A stretch of 64,000 nucleotides of DNA from NCBI GenBank assembly GCA_002914805.1, contig JXTB01000083.1, positions 1,079,627 to 1,143,626 on the forward strand, read 5' to 3'. The translations under genes and the position numbers were made by a program. The DNA comes from Parasponia andersonii. Lineage: Eukaryota > Streptophyta > Magnoliopsida > Rosales > Cannabaceae. Shown here piece by piece: positions 25,052 through 36,797 of this stretch (position 1 is its first letter; each line of letters starts with the position of its first letter). Under the pieces are notes generated by a model, which was not told the origin of the DNA, did no database searches, and worked only from the letters and a program-made list of their open reading frames with translations.

Positions 25052-28000
25052 ACATGGTATAAGATATCTATAATATTTTTTTCTTAATTTATTTGAATAC
25101 CATAATTATTCTTGTAGGTACTTATATAGGCTTTTAATTTTTTTTTTAAAATAGGACACACTGCTATTCCAATATCCCAAATACCATAGTTAACCCATCC
25201 GAATACTATAAGTAACTTAGTTATAAAATGTTATGGTAATTTTTTAATTTTTTTTTCAATTTAGTCCAAATATCATAAGTTCTTAGCCTAAGATTAACTA
25301 ACCCGAGAGAGGAATGTATCGAGTTTTAAAAACTTTTGTAAACTTTTCTTGATAAACAAGTAAATTATACAAGTAAAAGCAATAACAATTAAAAATAGCT
25401 AAATAGTATGCATAAACTCAAGATAAATTAAAGAGATAATGATTAAAAAAAATACTATTTTTACGAGGTTCAACTAATGCGGTGGATTGTCTACGTCTTC
25501 GACTTTTGGCAACTCGCTTCAAGTTTTCCACTATCGGATCAAAAGAATGGGACTGGCCCTTTTACACAACGAGTGATTTCTTTTTAAGTACACTCACATC
25601 TTTACAACAACTTTGAGTCTGGCTCTATCACATCTAACTCAGATTATTTAGACTCCGATACAAATTTTACCTAAATCGGATTGATTATGAATCTAATGTC
25701 AACCTCACTTCACAAATACAAATTTCAAAACCAAATTCAATCATTTATGCAGTTTTTAAGATAATAATATTTTATTGTTTGAGTCTAAAACTTAACAGAC
25801 AGATTTGAGGTTTATACTTTGTCGATGGCATAACTTCGATTGTTAAAAATCATATCTATGTGGTCCTTGATTTCAAAAATATCTACACAATATTTACTTT
25901 GAATCTGAGTTTAGAAATCATTTCATAACTCATTACATCATTTCAGAATTTTCTATTTAAACTATAGACAGATTCTCTTTTAAGTTTATAAAGTTTTAAC
26001 ATTTACCAACCTAATTTATTTTATCATTTTCCACCTCATAACTCACATGCAAAACCTTTAATATATTTATATATATTATTAAGCATAAAAAATAATCACC
26101 ACCGTTATAATTCATCCACACTTATTATAAACCATGACGTATAGCCTCAAATAATAACCTTAATTACCAAAAATCGCAGAGTATAAAAACTTTACCTTTG
26201 TGGTTTCTTTCAAACTTTCTACTATTGACACAAGATAATCACTAATATTTCAACCTTTTTCTAATATGACACTTCATTTTAACAAGTTAAACCATCACCA
26301 AAATGCTCGACAATATCATGAAACCTCAAAGCAAATCTCAAAGTACCATAAATATTACCTTTTCAACTTTGCATATACTTGGAGCTTTTTCTAAGCTCTT
26401 TAAAAGCTCCTAGCTTCACTTCTTACTTTAACACCTCATAATCATGCTATAATTATTACCCAAATCTCTAAGATTGATGTTCAAACTTAATCTTTTTAAA
26501 AGAGTTAAGAACCCTCCTTAAATCACTCGAAAACCATGCTTGCATGTCTAGACCACCTCTTGTACCTGATGAACTACGTGCTCTGATGATTTTTTTTTTT
26601 TCAAAACTATAAAAGATTGGAGGAAGAAATATCAAGGTTTATGGGGTCGGTTGTGTGTTTGGTTTGAGAGAAAAAGAGGAGAAATTTAGAGATGAAATTT
26701 TGGGACTTGAAAATGCTAAGTTTGCTTAGAAATAGAAAACGATATAAAAGACTTCCTTCCTCCCTTGGCTGCCAATTTATGGTAAAAGAGTTCTCCACTC
26801 AAATACTTTCTCATTGATTCGTGATGGCATTGTCACTTGTCTAATTCTACTAAAACTTGTCCCCCTTTGTTCAATATAAATTCTTTTACTAAACCTTATT
26901 CCTATTGGCTCAAACTTAATTATATACATTATTTCTAAAATAAAATAATGCACATGTTCAGCAATTGTATAAAAATAAAATTCTATTTTTCAACTTTTTC
27001 GATAATTGCTTCGTTCTATTCTTTATAGTCTCACCATTTATTCGTTTTATATCTGAATGGTTCCAAATTTAACCATAGGACCATTGTGGCATTCTTAACA
27101 CATACGTGGTCTCAATTTCCCAAAATTTCATTGTCTTAAACAAAATGACAAAATGCCTCTAAATTAAGAATCAACACGTTTATCGTACTATTTATGCCCA
27201 TTTGCTCTTTTTCTTAAATCCAACTTTTAAAATATGTTTTATTACTTTTTAATATATTTAATGAGTTAGATTAAATTTAAATGGGTAAAGATTAAAATAT
27301 TAAAATTTTGCACTAATGATGCGACATTATTTTTTATTATATAACTTTAAATGGTATGATCACACTTTAAAAAAAAAAAAATGTGAATGAAATGAATATT
27401 AGCTTATATAATATAAATTTTTAGTGTAGCATATTGGTGTCCTTAACATCACTCAATTTCAATTTCAATTTAGGTCTTACCAATTAATTCACCGCTCAAA
27501 ATCCTAACTCTTTCAGTCTAGGACTTATAGCTCTATGAGTAACCAGTTCGTTTTAATATTTTACTAATAATTCATGAAATTTGGCCTAATGAATTTAAGT
27601 GCACCATAATTAACGTAAAATTACTCTCTTAAATTATTCCAAAAAATTGATAAAATTTTACAATTTGAAAACTGAGGACGTAATATATAGGAGAGAAAAG
27701 AAAATATACAAAAGAAAATTTTTTTCCACTATATTTGTTTGGTATGTAAGAAAGAAGAAAGTTTAGGAGAGAAAGAAACACTATTTTACTTTTAATATAG
27801 TGATTTTCAAAATTAATATGCAAGGATAATTTCACTTCTTTCATTAATTAAAACTTTTTTCCTTTCTTTTTTTCCTTCTTCAATTTGGAGGGAACAAATT
27901 TTGTGGACCAACCTTATTTTTTTCCTCCTATTTTCTCTTCTTATGTCTTTTCCTTCTTACCAAAATAAACATTTTTCTATTTTCTCTCCCTTTTTTTCCT

Positions 28001-29955
28001 TCACGCCGTTTCATTCCTCCCTCTTTTATTTCCTACCACATATAGCCTAAGAGACTATTCCATGGCCTTGGATACAATATCCAATGCGATAGACAGCTCC
28101 ACTTCCAAACGCATCAGGATAATCAATATTCCCTTTCTAAATTCCTAGTCGAATGGAAGTGGGTACTGACTCACCTCAACTGGTTTCTACTTCAAGGGCG
28201 GCTTCAGAAACTGGTAAAGCAAATTAATTAAGGAAGTCAAACAAGTAGGAACTCTAGTCTTTAATTTTTTTCACTTTTATTTTTTATTTTTCTGATATCA
28301 AATTTCAAACCGATATGAAAATTGAAACACCATGTACGATTGATCGATAGTTCAATTTGACTTATTACCCTAGCAAAATACAGCTATAAAATAGATTGGA
28401 CCTACGTATTTATGACCATTAACTAATAATTTCTTGAATTAGTATAGTGAACTAAATTATTTACACTAGCAGGAACATTATGCAGCAAACCATTTCTTGA
28501 CTAATATAAGCCACAAGTACTAGCCAAAGGGAATTCGTGAGGCTAAGAGCAGTGGCCAACTATAGGAAATGATAGGAACGCTCTACTGAAAATGGTTGAC
28601 TTTGCCCGCATCCTAAATTTGGCACTCTAAGGAGGAAGGACTTGCATGTACACTTTATATTAATTCATCACAACTACTTAGACATCGACTTATGAACGAT
28701 ATATTATTTTGCTTCAAAAGTCCTTAAAAATGAGAGAAGAATTAAAGGAATTCACTAGTGTTAAAAATGTTCATCATGGGTCGTTATTCGTTTGTCGATC
28801 CATACTAATTAATGGCTGAGAATGGTACTCACAGGTAATAATATTAAGTGTACTAAGCATATCTAAAAGTAGTTGTACACGTACAATGTAATGCGGACAA
28901 TATGTACCTCCATTGATTTTGGTATATTATATGGTTTCAAAACCTAAATACGAGGCTTGCGGGACGAGGAAGTTTCCCTATTGAATTGCAAATAAATTAA
29001 GTTTTGTTAGGTGGTATGGATTAACGTCACTCGTTGTTATCTGACTTGACACACCATTAAGAGCCACATTCATATACAGCTCAACCCCAAACAGGAAATT
29101 AGCTCTAGCTTAATCGAAGTCATCGACCGAAGCTGCATCTTTTCCTTCCCTGCCGACAAAAGGGTCGCTCTGTTTATCAATCGCACTAATTAGTGGTATT
29201 TTATGAACTTCAAGATAAGTTTGCAAATGAAAAATATTACTGTGGTGTCTTATAATGACCTGATTTATAATTGTTGATAAAGAAAATATATGTAGTGAAA
29301 CCAATGAGTTAAATATCTCCTAGATACAATTTACAAGAAAGAATGCTTAGAAAAATTACCGATGTTTGACAATAATTGCTCTTGGGAGGGCTTCGTTCTT
29401 TAAGGTGGTATCATAATGGCTGTATTCGGATGCAGTGATGATACTTGGCCATATTGACAGAGAATAAAGAAAACGCCCCATTTACCATGATGGTGGACGT
29501 TGTGTTAATTGTGACTTTCGTCAGTTCGTGTTGTTGTATTGCCTTTATTTTAATACAAGAAACGTGATGAAAGTACGTGTGAAACGAATCTCCAAAACAC
29601 TAGCATATCATAGTCATGCATACCTCCATAGCTCAAGATGAGATCGTTGAATGCATATTATTAATTTTCATTATGAATCCGAGAACATAAGGAGGACATA
29701 ACACAATGTTTCTTTCCTTTTCTACCATTTTTAGCTTTTTTTCCCTGATAATCAATTATTGATTCTAGAGATATATTTTCACTAGCTGGGTATATTCTAA
29801 ACAAAATACACACACAAATATACCCTTCAATTACGCCAATTAACATAATATTCCAACAATGTGAGAGCTCTATCTCTCTCTCTCTCTGCTCCGGACTTTT
29901 ACATTTCACAAACCCACAAAAACGAAAAATGACCACAAAAGCCTTAAAACCCAAT
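25052..29955. other. AT-rich intergenic DNA with possible repeat remnants
   Basis: At 25455-25520 the sequence TACGAGGTTCAACTAATG...GTCTACGTCTTCG resembles a motif common in short plant LTR/TRIM-type repeats, but no partner end was found. The region 26,380-26,900 also looks repeat-derived and could not be classified. A short minus-strand frame at 29110-29304 has a C-terminal stretch SDPFVGREGKDAASVDDFD that I do not recognise. Confidence 0.4.
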
Positions 29956-32786
29956 TCAAGCCGCAGACTGAAGACCAGAGTCGAAGGCCACTTTAGTCGA
30001 AGGAAGCCATGAATTTCCACTAATGAAGTTCGCAACAGTGAACTTCACGGCATCGTTGACCCCTATAACATGAAACCCGGGCCATTTGACCCTGTGCCCG
30101 GTCCCAGCTCCGGGACCCACATTAGCATACTCTGCGAAATACAGAGTGCTAAGAACAGAGCTTCCATAGCCAGGCCACTCGACCCACCCACTAGGGGCAA
30201 TAGCGTCATCGATGCTTGACTCCATAACCACAGCCCTCGAATACGCCTTCCATGGCCGACCCAGATAAGATTTGTACGAGTTCTTGACGGGTGATAACTC
30301 GGAGCTGGCTGTGATCCGGCAGTTTTGGACCGAGAACCCGGTGTTCTGACCCGGGTCGGATCTCCCCTGCGCGAGGATGACGTTGGCGCCACGTGGACGG
30401 CGGAGGGCGAGCTCGCAGTTCTGGAAGACGGCGGCGGCGTTGCCGAAGATGAAGTCGACGGTGCCGTAGATGTCGCACTCGCGGTAGAATTGGCGGAGGG
30501 CGAGGGCGTAGAGCGTGTCTTGGTACCCGGCGATGCTGCACCTGTATAGGGCCGAGTGGTCCGAGGCTATGTAGAGAGCCAACGCCTGTTTTCCTTGTGG
30601 GCCCGCCGTGTTGTGGAAACCGATGTCTCGGGCGATGAACCCGTCACCGGTCACGGCTGCACGGAAAGAATAGACAGAAATTATATCCAAAGCACCTCCA
30701 TCTTGTAATACTAGGACACCACAAATTAAGTTATACAAAAAACTTATGAAGTTACTTCATTAGATGTCACGTACAGTTTAATCACAAAATTTAAAATGAT
30801 TTGGTTTAACTTTAAAATAAGACAACAGTATAAATTGATCCCACATCATTGTATACGTTTTTGAGTATAATTATTTTAGTGTCCTATCATTTTAATAGTT
30901 ATAAATTTATATTAATGTGTGACAGTGTCACTCTAACCGGAATGGTAAATTATTTCCAAAAGCATGCTCACTGGAATAGATAGCGAAGAAGAAAAGTTAA
31001 AGTGGGAGTACTTTTGGACATAGACCCCCACTATACTAATCTTATTTTGTTTTGTTAATTTGAAGTCCTAATCTAGTTGATTGTCCTTGTCATTGTAGTA
31101 AAGTGCATTTAAACTCAAAGCTTTCTTTAGGGGCGATACACTATTATCAAACACTAATTATTAAAAGTTATAATTATGCTTTGAAAAGCCGAAAAGTAAT
31201 CCCTCAACAATATTCTTTGCCGGAACAATAATGGACATAACGTGTATTTCTCCGTATCCTTTGCCAGAGAAAAAAATAATAATAATTATTGACGATCTCC
31301 GTGAATTTTATGTCTAATTATGTGGCTTAAGCACATAGCCTGGACAAGACCCTGTGATGCATGTAAATTATTGTACGCATATTTTATCTAGTATGTCAAT
31401 TGTCATGTTAAAATATAACTTTCTTAAATAAAAATAATAAAATATATATATTTTTTTTTGAAATGGATAAAATCTATATGTTACTCATGTTGTTATCATC
31501 AAAACTACATATGCCTACCCGTACTTTCGTACGATTTGTGGGAAAACAAAGGTACATTATGAGTCGCAAAACACTTTACAATATTAATCAATTTGAACTG
31601 CACCATTTACGTATAAACTAATAGACTAGTAATGATGCAGAAAGGTTTCTTTCATGATCGTAAGGAGGTAGATTTTGTAAATTCCTTTAAAAAAAATAAA
31701 AAATAAAAAGAAGCTTATAAGTACTCACTGAAAGTTGCGGTGGCAGGCATGGAAAATCCACCAGCTACACTATCATCTCCAACGATGACGGTAGAATATT
31801 TCCCATCTCCAATCAAAGTAATGCCATCTCTGTTGGTTCGAATCTTCTCCTTATAAACTCCTCCTTTCACATAAATCACAAAACGACCACCCCCAGAAGG
31901 CGCAGCATGTATAGCTTCCGAAACCGTTCTATAATTCTCCGATCCATCTTGAGCAACGACAACATCCGCATTTATTGTCGTTGCTTGGAGTAGTTTCCTG
32001 TCTTTTGGCGATATCCACTTGGGAAAACCCTGATCATCATCAGACAAACGACGAGTTACGGTGTCAAACGACGATGTCGTTTTACCCGTGATGCGATTAG
32101 TGAGAGCTAATGCGTTGCTGCTCAACTCGGATAGGTAGGCCATTTTCTTGGAAATCTGGCTGACGACGTCGTTTGGGATGCCGCCGCGGCCGTTGGCGTA
32201 GTCTTTGCAAGCTTCTTGGAAGGTCAATGCGGCGCTAAGCCACGTTTGGACGTCTTCCTTGTTTTTGGTAGCTGATTTTTGGAGCGCTGTTAGCGATTCT
32301 TGTAGTCTCTTCTCAGATAAGCTCATGAGAATTTCACAGTCCTCTGCATGTATTTGTAACGAAAAAAAAAAGCATTAATATATGCTAAAAAATTACACAA
32401 AAAATAGTTTTTATTCGTATAATATATAGTCTTCTAAATATATACTATGTGTCACCTGTGACCGATTGAGAGGATTGAGCTGATTCGGCTCCAAGCTGGG
32501 AGGTCAACATGGTGGAATCAGACGTACTGGGCAGCTTTGACTCGGATATTGTCTTGTTAACAAGAGCAGAAATTATATCACTGTATTGATAATTAAATCT
32601 CGAACTTACGCCCACCAAGTTTAGGGTTTGGACACATATGGATGGATATCTAGTAAAGCTGCAATCTTCTTCAACTACGTGTCTTTGGTTATTATTGTTA
32701 TTGTTATGATCCAAGGCAGCCCCTAATATTGCACATATTCCCAATGCCCAAAACACCACAAAGTGTTCTAGCATTCTCATGATCAT
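29956..32786 (-). CDS. Type I pectinesterase with N-terminal inhibitor domain, complete, 3 exons
   Basis: A secreted cell-wall enzyme that de-esterifies homogalacturonan. Exons: 32456-32786, 31729-32343, 29956-30656 (1647 nt, 548 codons plus TGA; both introns GT-AG, phase 1). A hydrophobic segment at about residues 8-24 is the signal peptide or anchor. The PMEI domain spans about 40-190. RKLL at 226-229 is the expected subtilase processing site before the catalytic domain (about 235-533). Family catalytic residues are present: Q339, Q361 and D362 in GYQDTLY, D383 in GTVDFIFGN, and R449 and W451 in LGRPW. The 3' exon is markedly GC-rich compared with its surroundings, which creates long spurious frames on both strands. 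The ATG at 32784-32786 is used; a second Met follows two codons later. The gene appears functional. Confidence 0.95.
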
Positions 32787-32928
32787 ACTAAAATTAGATC
32801 ACACTAATCGATTTGAACTAAGAATTAAAAAGAAGAAAAAAGGGAGAACTTTTAGCTTAAGAAAAAAAAGTACCCCAGAAGTATTTGGTATATAATATTG
32901 TAATGAGAGAGTATGAGCGGGGGCTTAG

Positions 32929-32938
32929 TATTTATATA
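32929..32938 (-). promoter_or_regulatory. Probable TATA box of the pectinesterase gene
   Basis: TATATAAATA on the minus strand, about 145 bp upstream of the start codon. Spacing is suitable for a roughly 110-nt leader. Confidence 0.6.
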
Positions 32939-34060
32939 CTAAGGGAATTAAGTTATTACGTAATAAGCTTTTTTGAAAAGCTATAGTGGGGAGTGGACGT
33001 GGGTTAATGTGATGCCTAGCTATTCGCCAACGAGTTGTATTAGTGTTAGTTTGGAGGTCAATTCTCACTCGTAATGTGACAAATAATTGACGTCCCTCAA
33101 AAGTCCACATCTCATCACATAGCCAAGCTTAGTCCATTGGTCCTTTAATCCACTTGACTTCTAGCTATATAAAAACACTACATTAGGTCGCAACACGTAT
33201 ATATTGAACATTAATATTATGCACATTTTATAAACATATATATATATATATATATACACGCACACACATTAATCGCTTTTCCAATAGAAGCAAATCTTCT
33301 ATCCATTCTTATATCTTTTTTTTTTTTTTTTTTCTCTCAATCACATTTTTTTGAAACATTTTTCAAAATTCAAATATTAGAGCAATTATAAAAAATACAA
33401 AAGATGTTTGATGATTTTATTATTATGAAACCTAACGTGTCAAAAATTGATTACTAAGATAGGGGAAAAAAAAAATACAGAAAGCTAGCTCAGACTAGAC
33501 TCGATGATATGAATTCATTTCTTATAGAGCCATAGATCCAAGTATTCCCCGTGTGCTAGCTAGCTAGATACTTACTCGTGTCCAAATCTTAATTAGGCCG
33601 GCCCATGATCACTTTGGCTAGCGTTCCTGTAAAAATATGAAATCTGAAATTATAGTGATATATGTACAGAATAAACTGGATCTTATGTATTAATTAGATA
33701 TTTGATTATAAATTAATTGCACTAATTAATAATAATTTATAATTAAGATCCTATAGAACTTAGCTTATATTCCCCAGCAGCCGACAAAAGTAATATATGG
33801 GATTTCACCCCTTATTAATTAAGAAAGGCCGTAGCATCAAGGAGAGAAATATAAATGTACTTAGTTATTCGTTTAATAGAGAATCTAAAACAAACAGGTA
33901 GAATACAAAGTGAAAACCCTGGAAAAAGAGTGTCAGTGTCACAATAAGTCCAGAAATATATATATTGTATGACAGACAGATCAAGTATAATAAGTATTGT
34001 TTTGTTTGAATATTTATTAAGGCAAAATTACTGGTACGTAAATCATAATCATATAATGCA

Positions 34061-34097
<37 letters not shown>

Positions 34098-34265
34098 CAC
34101 CAATCTAGTAGTACTTCTTCTTTTACCTATGTACAGGTATCAATTTGGCTAATAAAAATTTAACATGTACATTTTTTATTGTAAAAAGTAAGAGAGAGAA
34201 AGAGCATTAATGATATACGTCTTTTTATGTACTTTATTATAGTTATTGGATCACCATTAGATGAT
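34098..34265. repeat. Dispersed repeat, copy 1 (partner near 46842-47008)
   Basis: Shares CACCAAT, CTAATAAAAATTT, AAAAAGTAAGAGAG, CATTAATGATA and GATCACCATTA, in the same order and orientation, with 46842-47008. Confidence 0.75.
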
Positions 34266-34277
34266 ATCCAACGACTA

Positions 34278-34345
34278 AAAAAAAATACTTATCCATAAGT
34301 TAAAAAAAAAATACCTAAAAATATTCCTATCCATAAGTTAAAAAA
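34278..34345. repeat. Short tandem duplication
   Basis: TATCCATAAGTTAAAAAAAAA followed by TACCTA occurs twice, about 38 bp apart. Confidence 0.75.
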
Positions 34346-35244
34346 AAAAATACCTATTAGATTGTCAACCATATATATATATATATATATGACCAATATT
34401 AAAGTACTCTAACAATTATAAGAAAATGTTGCAAAGTTCCAACACAACTTTAATCTCCACTGTAAGATTTATCCTGTTCTAATTTATGAAGTCGATCGAT
34501 CAATGTGTATGCAACAAAAACTGAGGTGGGTCCAAAGATTAACGTCAAAAAGCACGAATTCATTATAGAAAGGGAGAGCAACAAGATAAAGAGCAACTAG
34601 ATAAAGGTTAATTATGTGGAATTGAAAAGTATTGACATGATCAATCTAGCTTTGAGGAAGAATATTCGGAGGTCACTTCATGCTCTAACTAAAGAAGGTA
34701 TAACGTCGTGTAAAACATGTTTCAAAAGTTCATCTCAATTAAGTATACGAAGAAATATATAAACACGAAAAGTAAAATAAATAAACTCCTATTTCAGTTT
34801 AGAAAAATTAAAAGATAACCAATTACTACATGATCATTAATATATATGATAAATTATTCTACTAATTAGGTCGACCTTGATTCACAACCACAAAATAAAA
34901 GTGAGGCATATAGATATATATTCCGTAATTAACTGCATCCCTAAAGCCTGAAAGCAAAGATAATGTTGCAGTATATATAAAAAACCGGTTTCCAGAAGAA
35001 ACCCGGAGCTGGTAAATCACGTTAACGTATATACTCTCTAGTACTGCAGCAAAAAATAGACAAATGAGGAGACCATTATCCGACAAAAACATTGACAATT
35101 TAAGTACGAGTCTCAAGATATTGTTACCAACCATATACATAAAATACAGTAGAACAAAAACACTACTAGTACTATATCTTGTTCTGGTTGTTTCAGGAAT
35201 GTCCTCATGATAAAATTGATCGATGATAATCCAAATTATATGAT

Positions 35245-35560
35245 CTACTACAAAAAAAAAATAACATTTAGTGACAAATTTTTTAGTCACACCAAATTTT
35301 TACGTGTGTAACATTTAGTCACAATTAATAATTTTTTGTGACTAAAAATTGACGTTTAGTTGTAAGTTGTCACTAACCTAATTTTAGTCATAAACTTTAT
35401 TTGTAATAATGAAATTTATTAAAACTAAAGTATTAGTCACAACTAATTTCTGTTTTTATGGCTAAAATTTTTAGCCACAAATTTTTTAATCATGACATAA
35501 TAAAGATAATAATATTCTTTTAGTTATGAATTTTTCACTTTTACTCGTAATTTTTATCCT
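35245..35560. mobile_element. CACTA-like MITE remnant
   Basis: It opens CTACTACAAAAAAAA, close to the plant CACTA terminus CACTACAAAAAA. The interior is built from repeated TTTAGTCAC/GTGACTAAA motifs in both orientations, including an exact 10-bp stem at 35314-35323 with 35337-35346. The far end is degraded and no target duplication was found. Confidence 0.45.
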
Positions 35561-36232
35561 CACTTAAAAGTAAGGTCTTTTGGAATGATCATCGTCAATT
35601 TAATGCAGAGATATATGTATTTGTATGCGGTGAAATACGGACAAGGAAAATAATAAATTCAGATAGGAAATGCGCAAACACGTGGACTGCACACGTGGCA
35701 AAAAGGGTGTACAAGTGGAGGACATTGTCAAATTATTGTTATGCTGTTAGTGGTTAATAGAGTAGTAGCTACAGGTGCATCTGCCTTGCCATGTCATGGG
35801 TTTCTTTTTCAGATGTTTTCTGGGGACATTGGCACATGGGGTTGATGGAGAAAATGCATATATGGAAAAGTCGGTTAATGCTAGAAAATTCAGTCTTCAA
35901 CACAAAATATGTGACCCCCTTGCAGCTTCCAGAGTTTTGCTGAATGCGACTTTGGATTGAATTAAATATTCTCTACCATAGTTGAATATGTTGATATTGC
36001 ATTGCCGTTGGATGTATAGTCCGACCAAAAAAAAAAAAAAGTGGTCACAAATATTTTCACTTAAAATTAGTATGATCGCACGATATAATATTATTAGACG
36101 TAAATTGGCTACTATTAAGAAGTAATTATTCTTTTTTCTCCGTCTATTGATCCAATCCGTTCCGAGTTATATTTGGTTTTGTACAAAATTACATTTCGCG
36201 TACGTCTACTAATTTATGTTGAACGGGACTAG

Positions 36233-36237
36233 CCTTC
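36233..36237. repeat. 5-bp target site duplication, left copy
   Basis: CCTTC here and at 46804-46808 flank the Tekay-like element exactly. Confidence 0.88.
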
Positions 36238-36747
36238 TCTAAAAGCTCGGAATTTTTTAGGATAGAATTGAAATTTTACCAATTTTCAAATATTTTATTA
36301 GGTGGATTAATTTGCAAAAGTTGGAATGAGAAATGACTAAATTGTGATTATTTTGAGGACTGAAGTGATAAAGATTGAAAACTGGGAACTATAGTACAAA
36401 TTTTTAAAATTTTTTGTAGTCCCATACTTATCCCCCATGTGGGCCCACCCTCTCACACACTCTCTCTCTTCTCTCCCTCCCTCTTTCTCTCTCTCGGTTT
36501 CTCTGGGCCGAAGACCACCGAAGGAAACGCTGCCGCATCCCATCATCGTCCAGCTGTGCAGACCACCAGCAAAGCTTCCCTAGGTTACCATGAGCTTGCC
36601 GTCGACCTCTAGAAGCTGTCGGAACTGCTCGCTGTTGCCTGAGAAGGAGAAGTGATTGTTTTGGAGTTTTGGCTACTAACGACGATTCTAGCGATCGTTT
36701 GACCTCAAACTAGGCTCTTTAGATTCGTATTGTCGCAAGGATCGTCA

Positions 36748-36797
<50 letters not shown>

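Larger units (their letters stand above)
32939..36232. other. Pectinesterase upstream DNA and repeat-rich intergenic region
   Basis: AT-rich, with (AT)n runs near 33,236, 34,067 and 34,371. It holds a dispersed repeat and a CACTA-like remnant, listed separately. A 142-codon minus-strand frame (34862-35290) is hydrophobic and overlaps the repeat; no family was recognised. Confidence 0.5.

Noticed and set aside
30063-30549. Several 74-111 codon frames on both strands inside the pectinesterase 3' exon
   Set aside because: They are shadows created by the GC-rich exon. The pectinesterase frame explains the conservation.
34862-35290. 142-codon minus-strand frame with hydrophobic segments
   Set aside because: It overlaps a CACTA-like repeat, has no recognisable family, and its composition follows the AT-rich DNA. 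Treated as chance.
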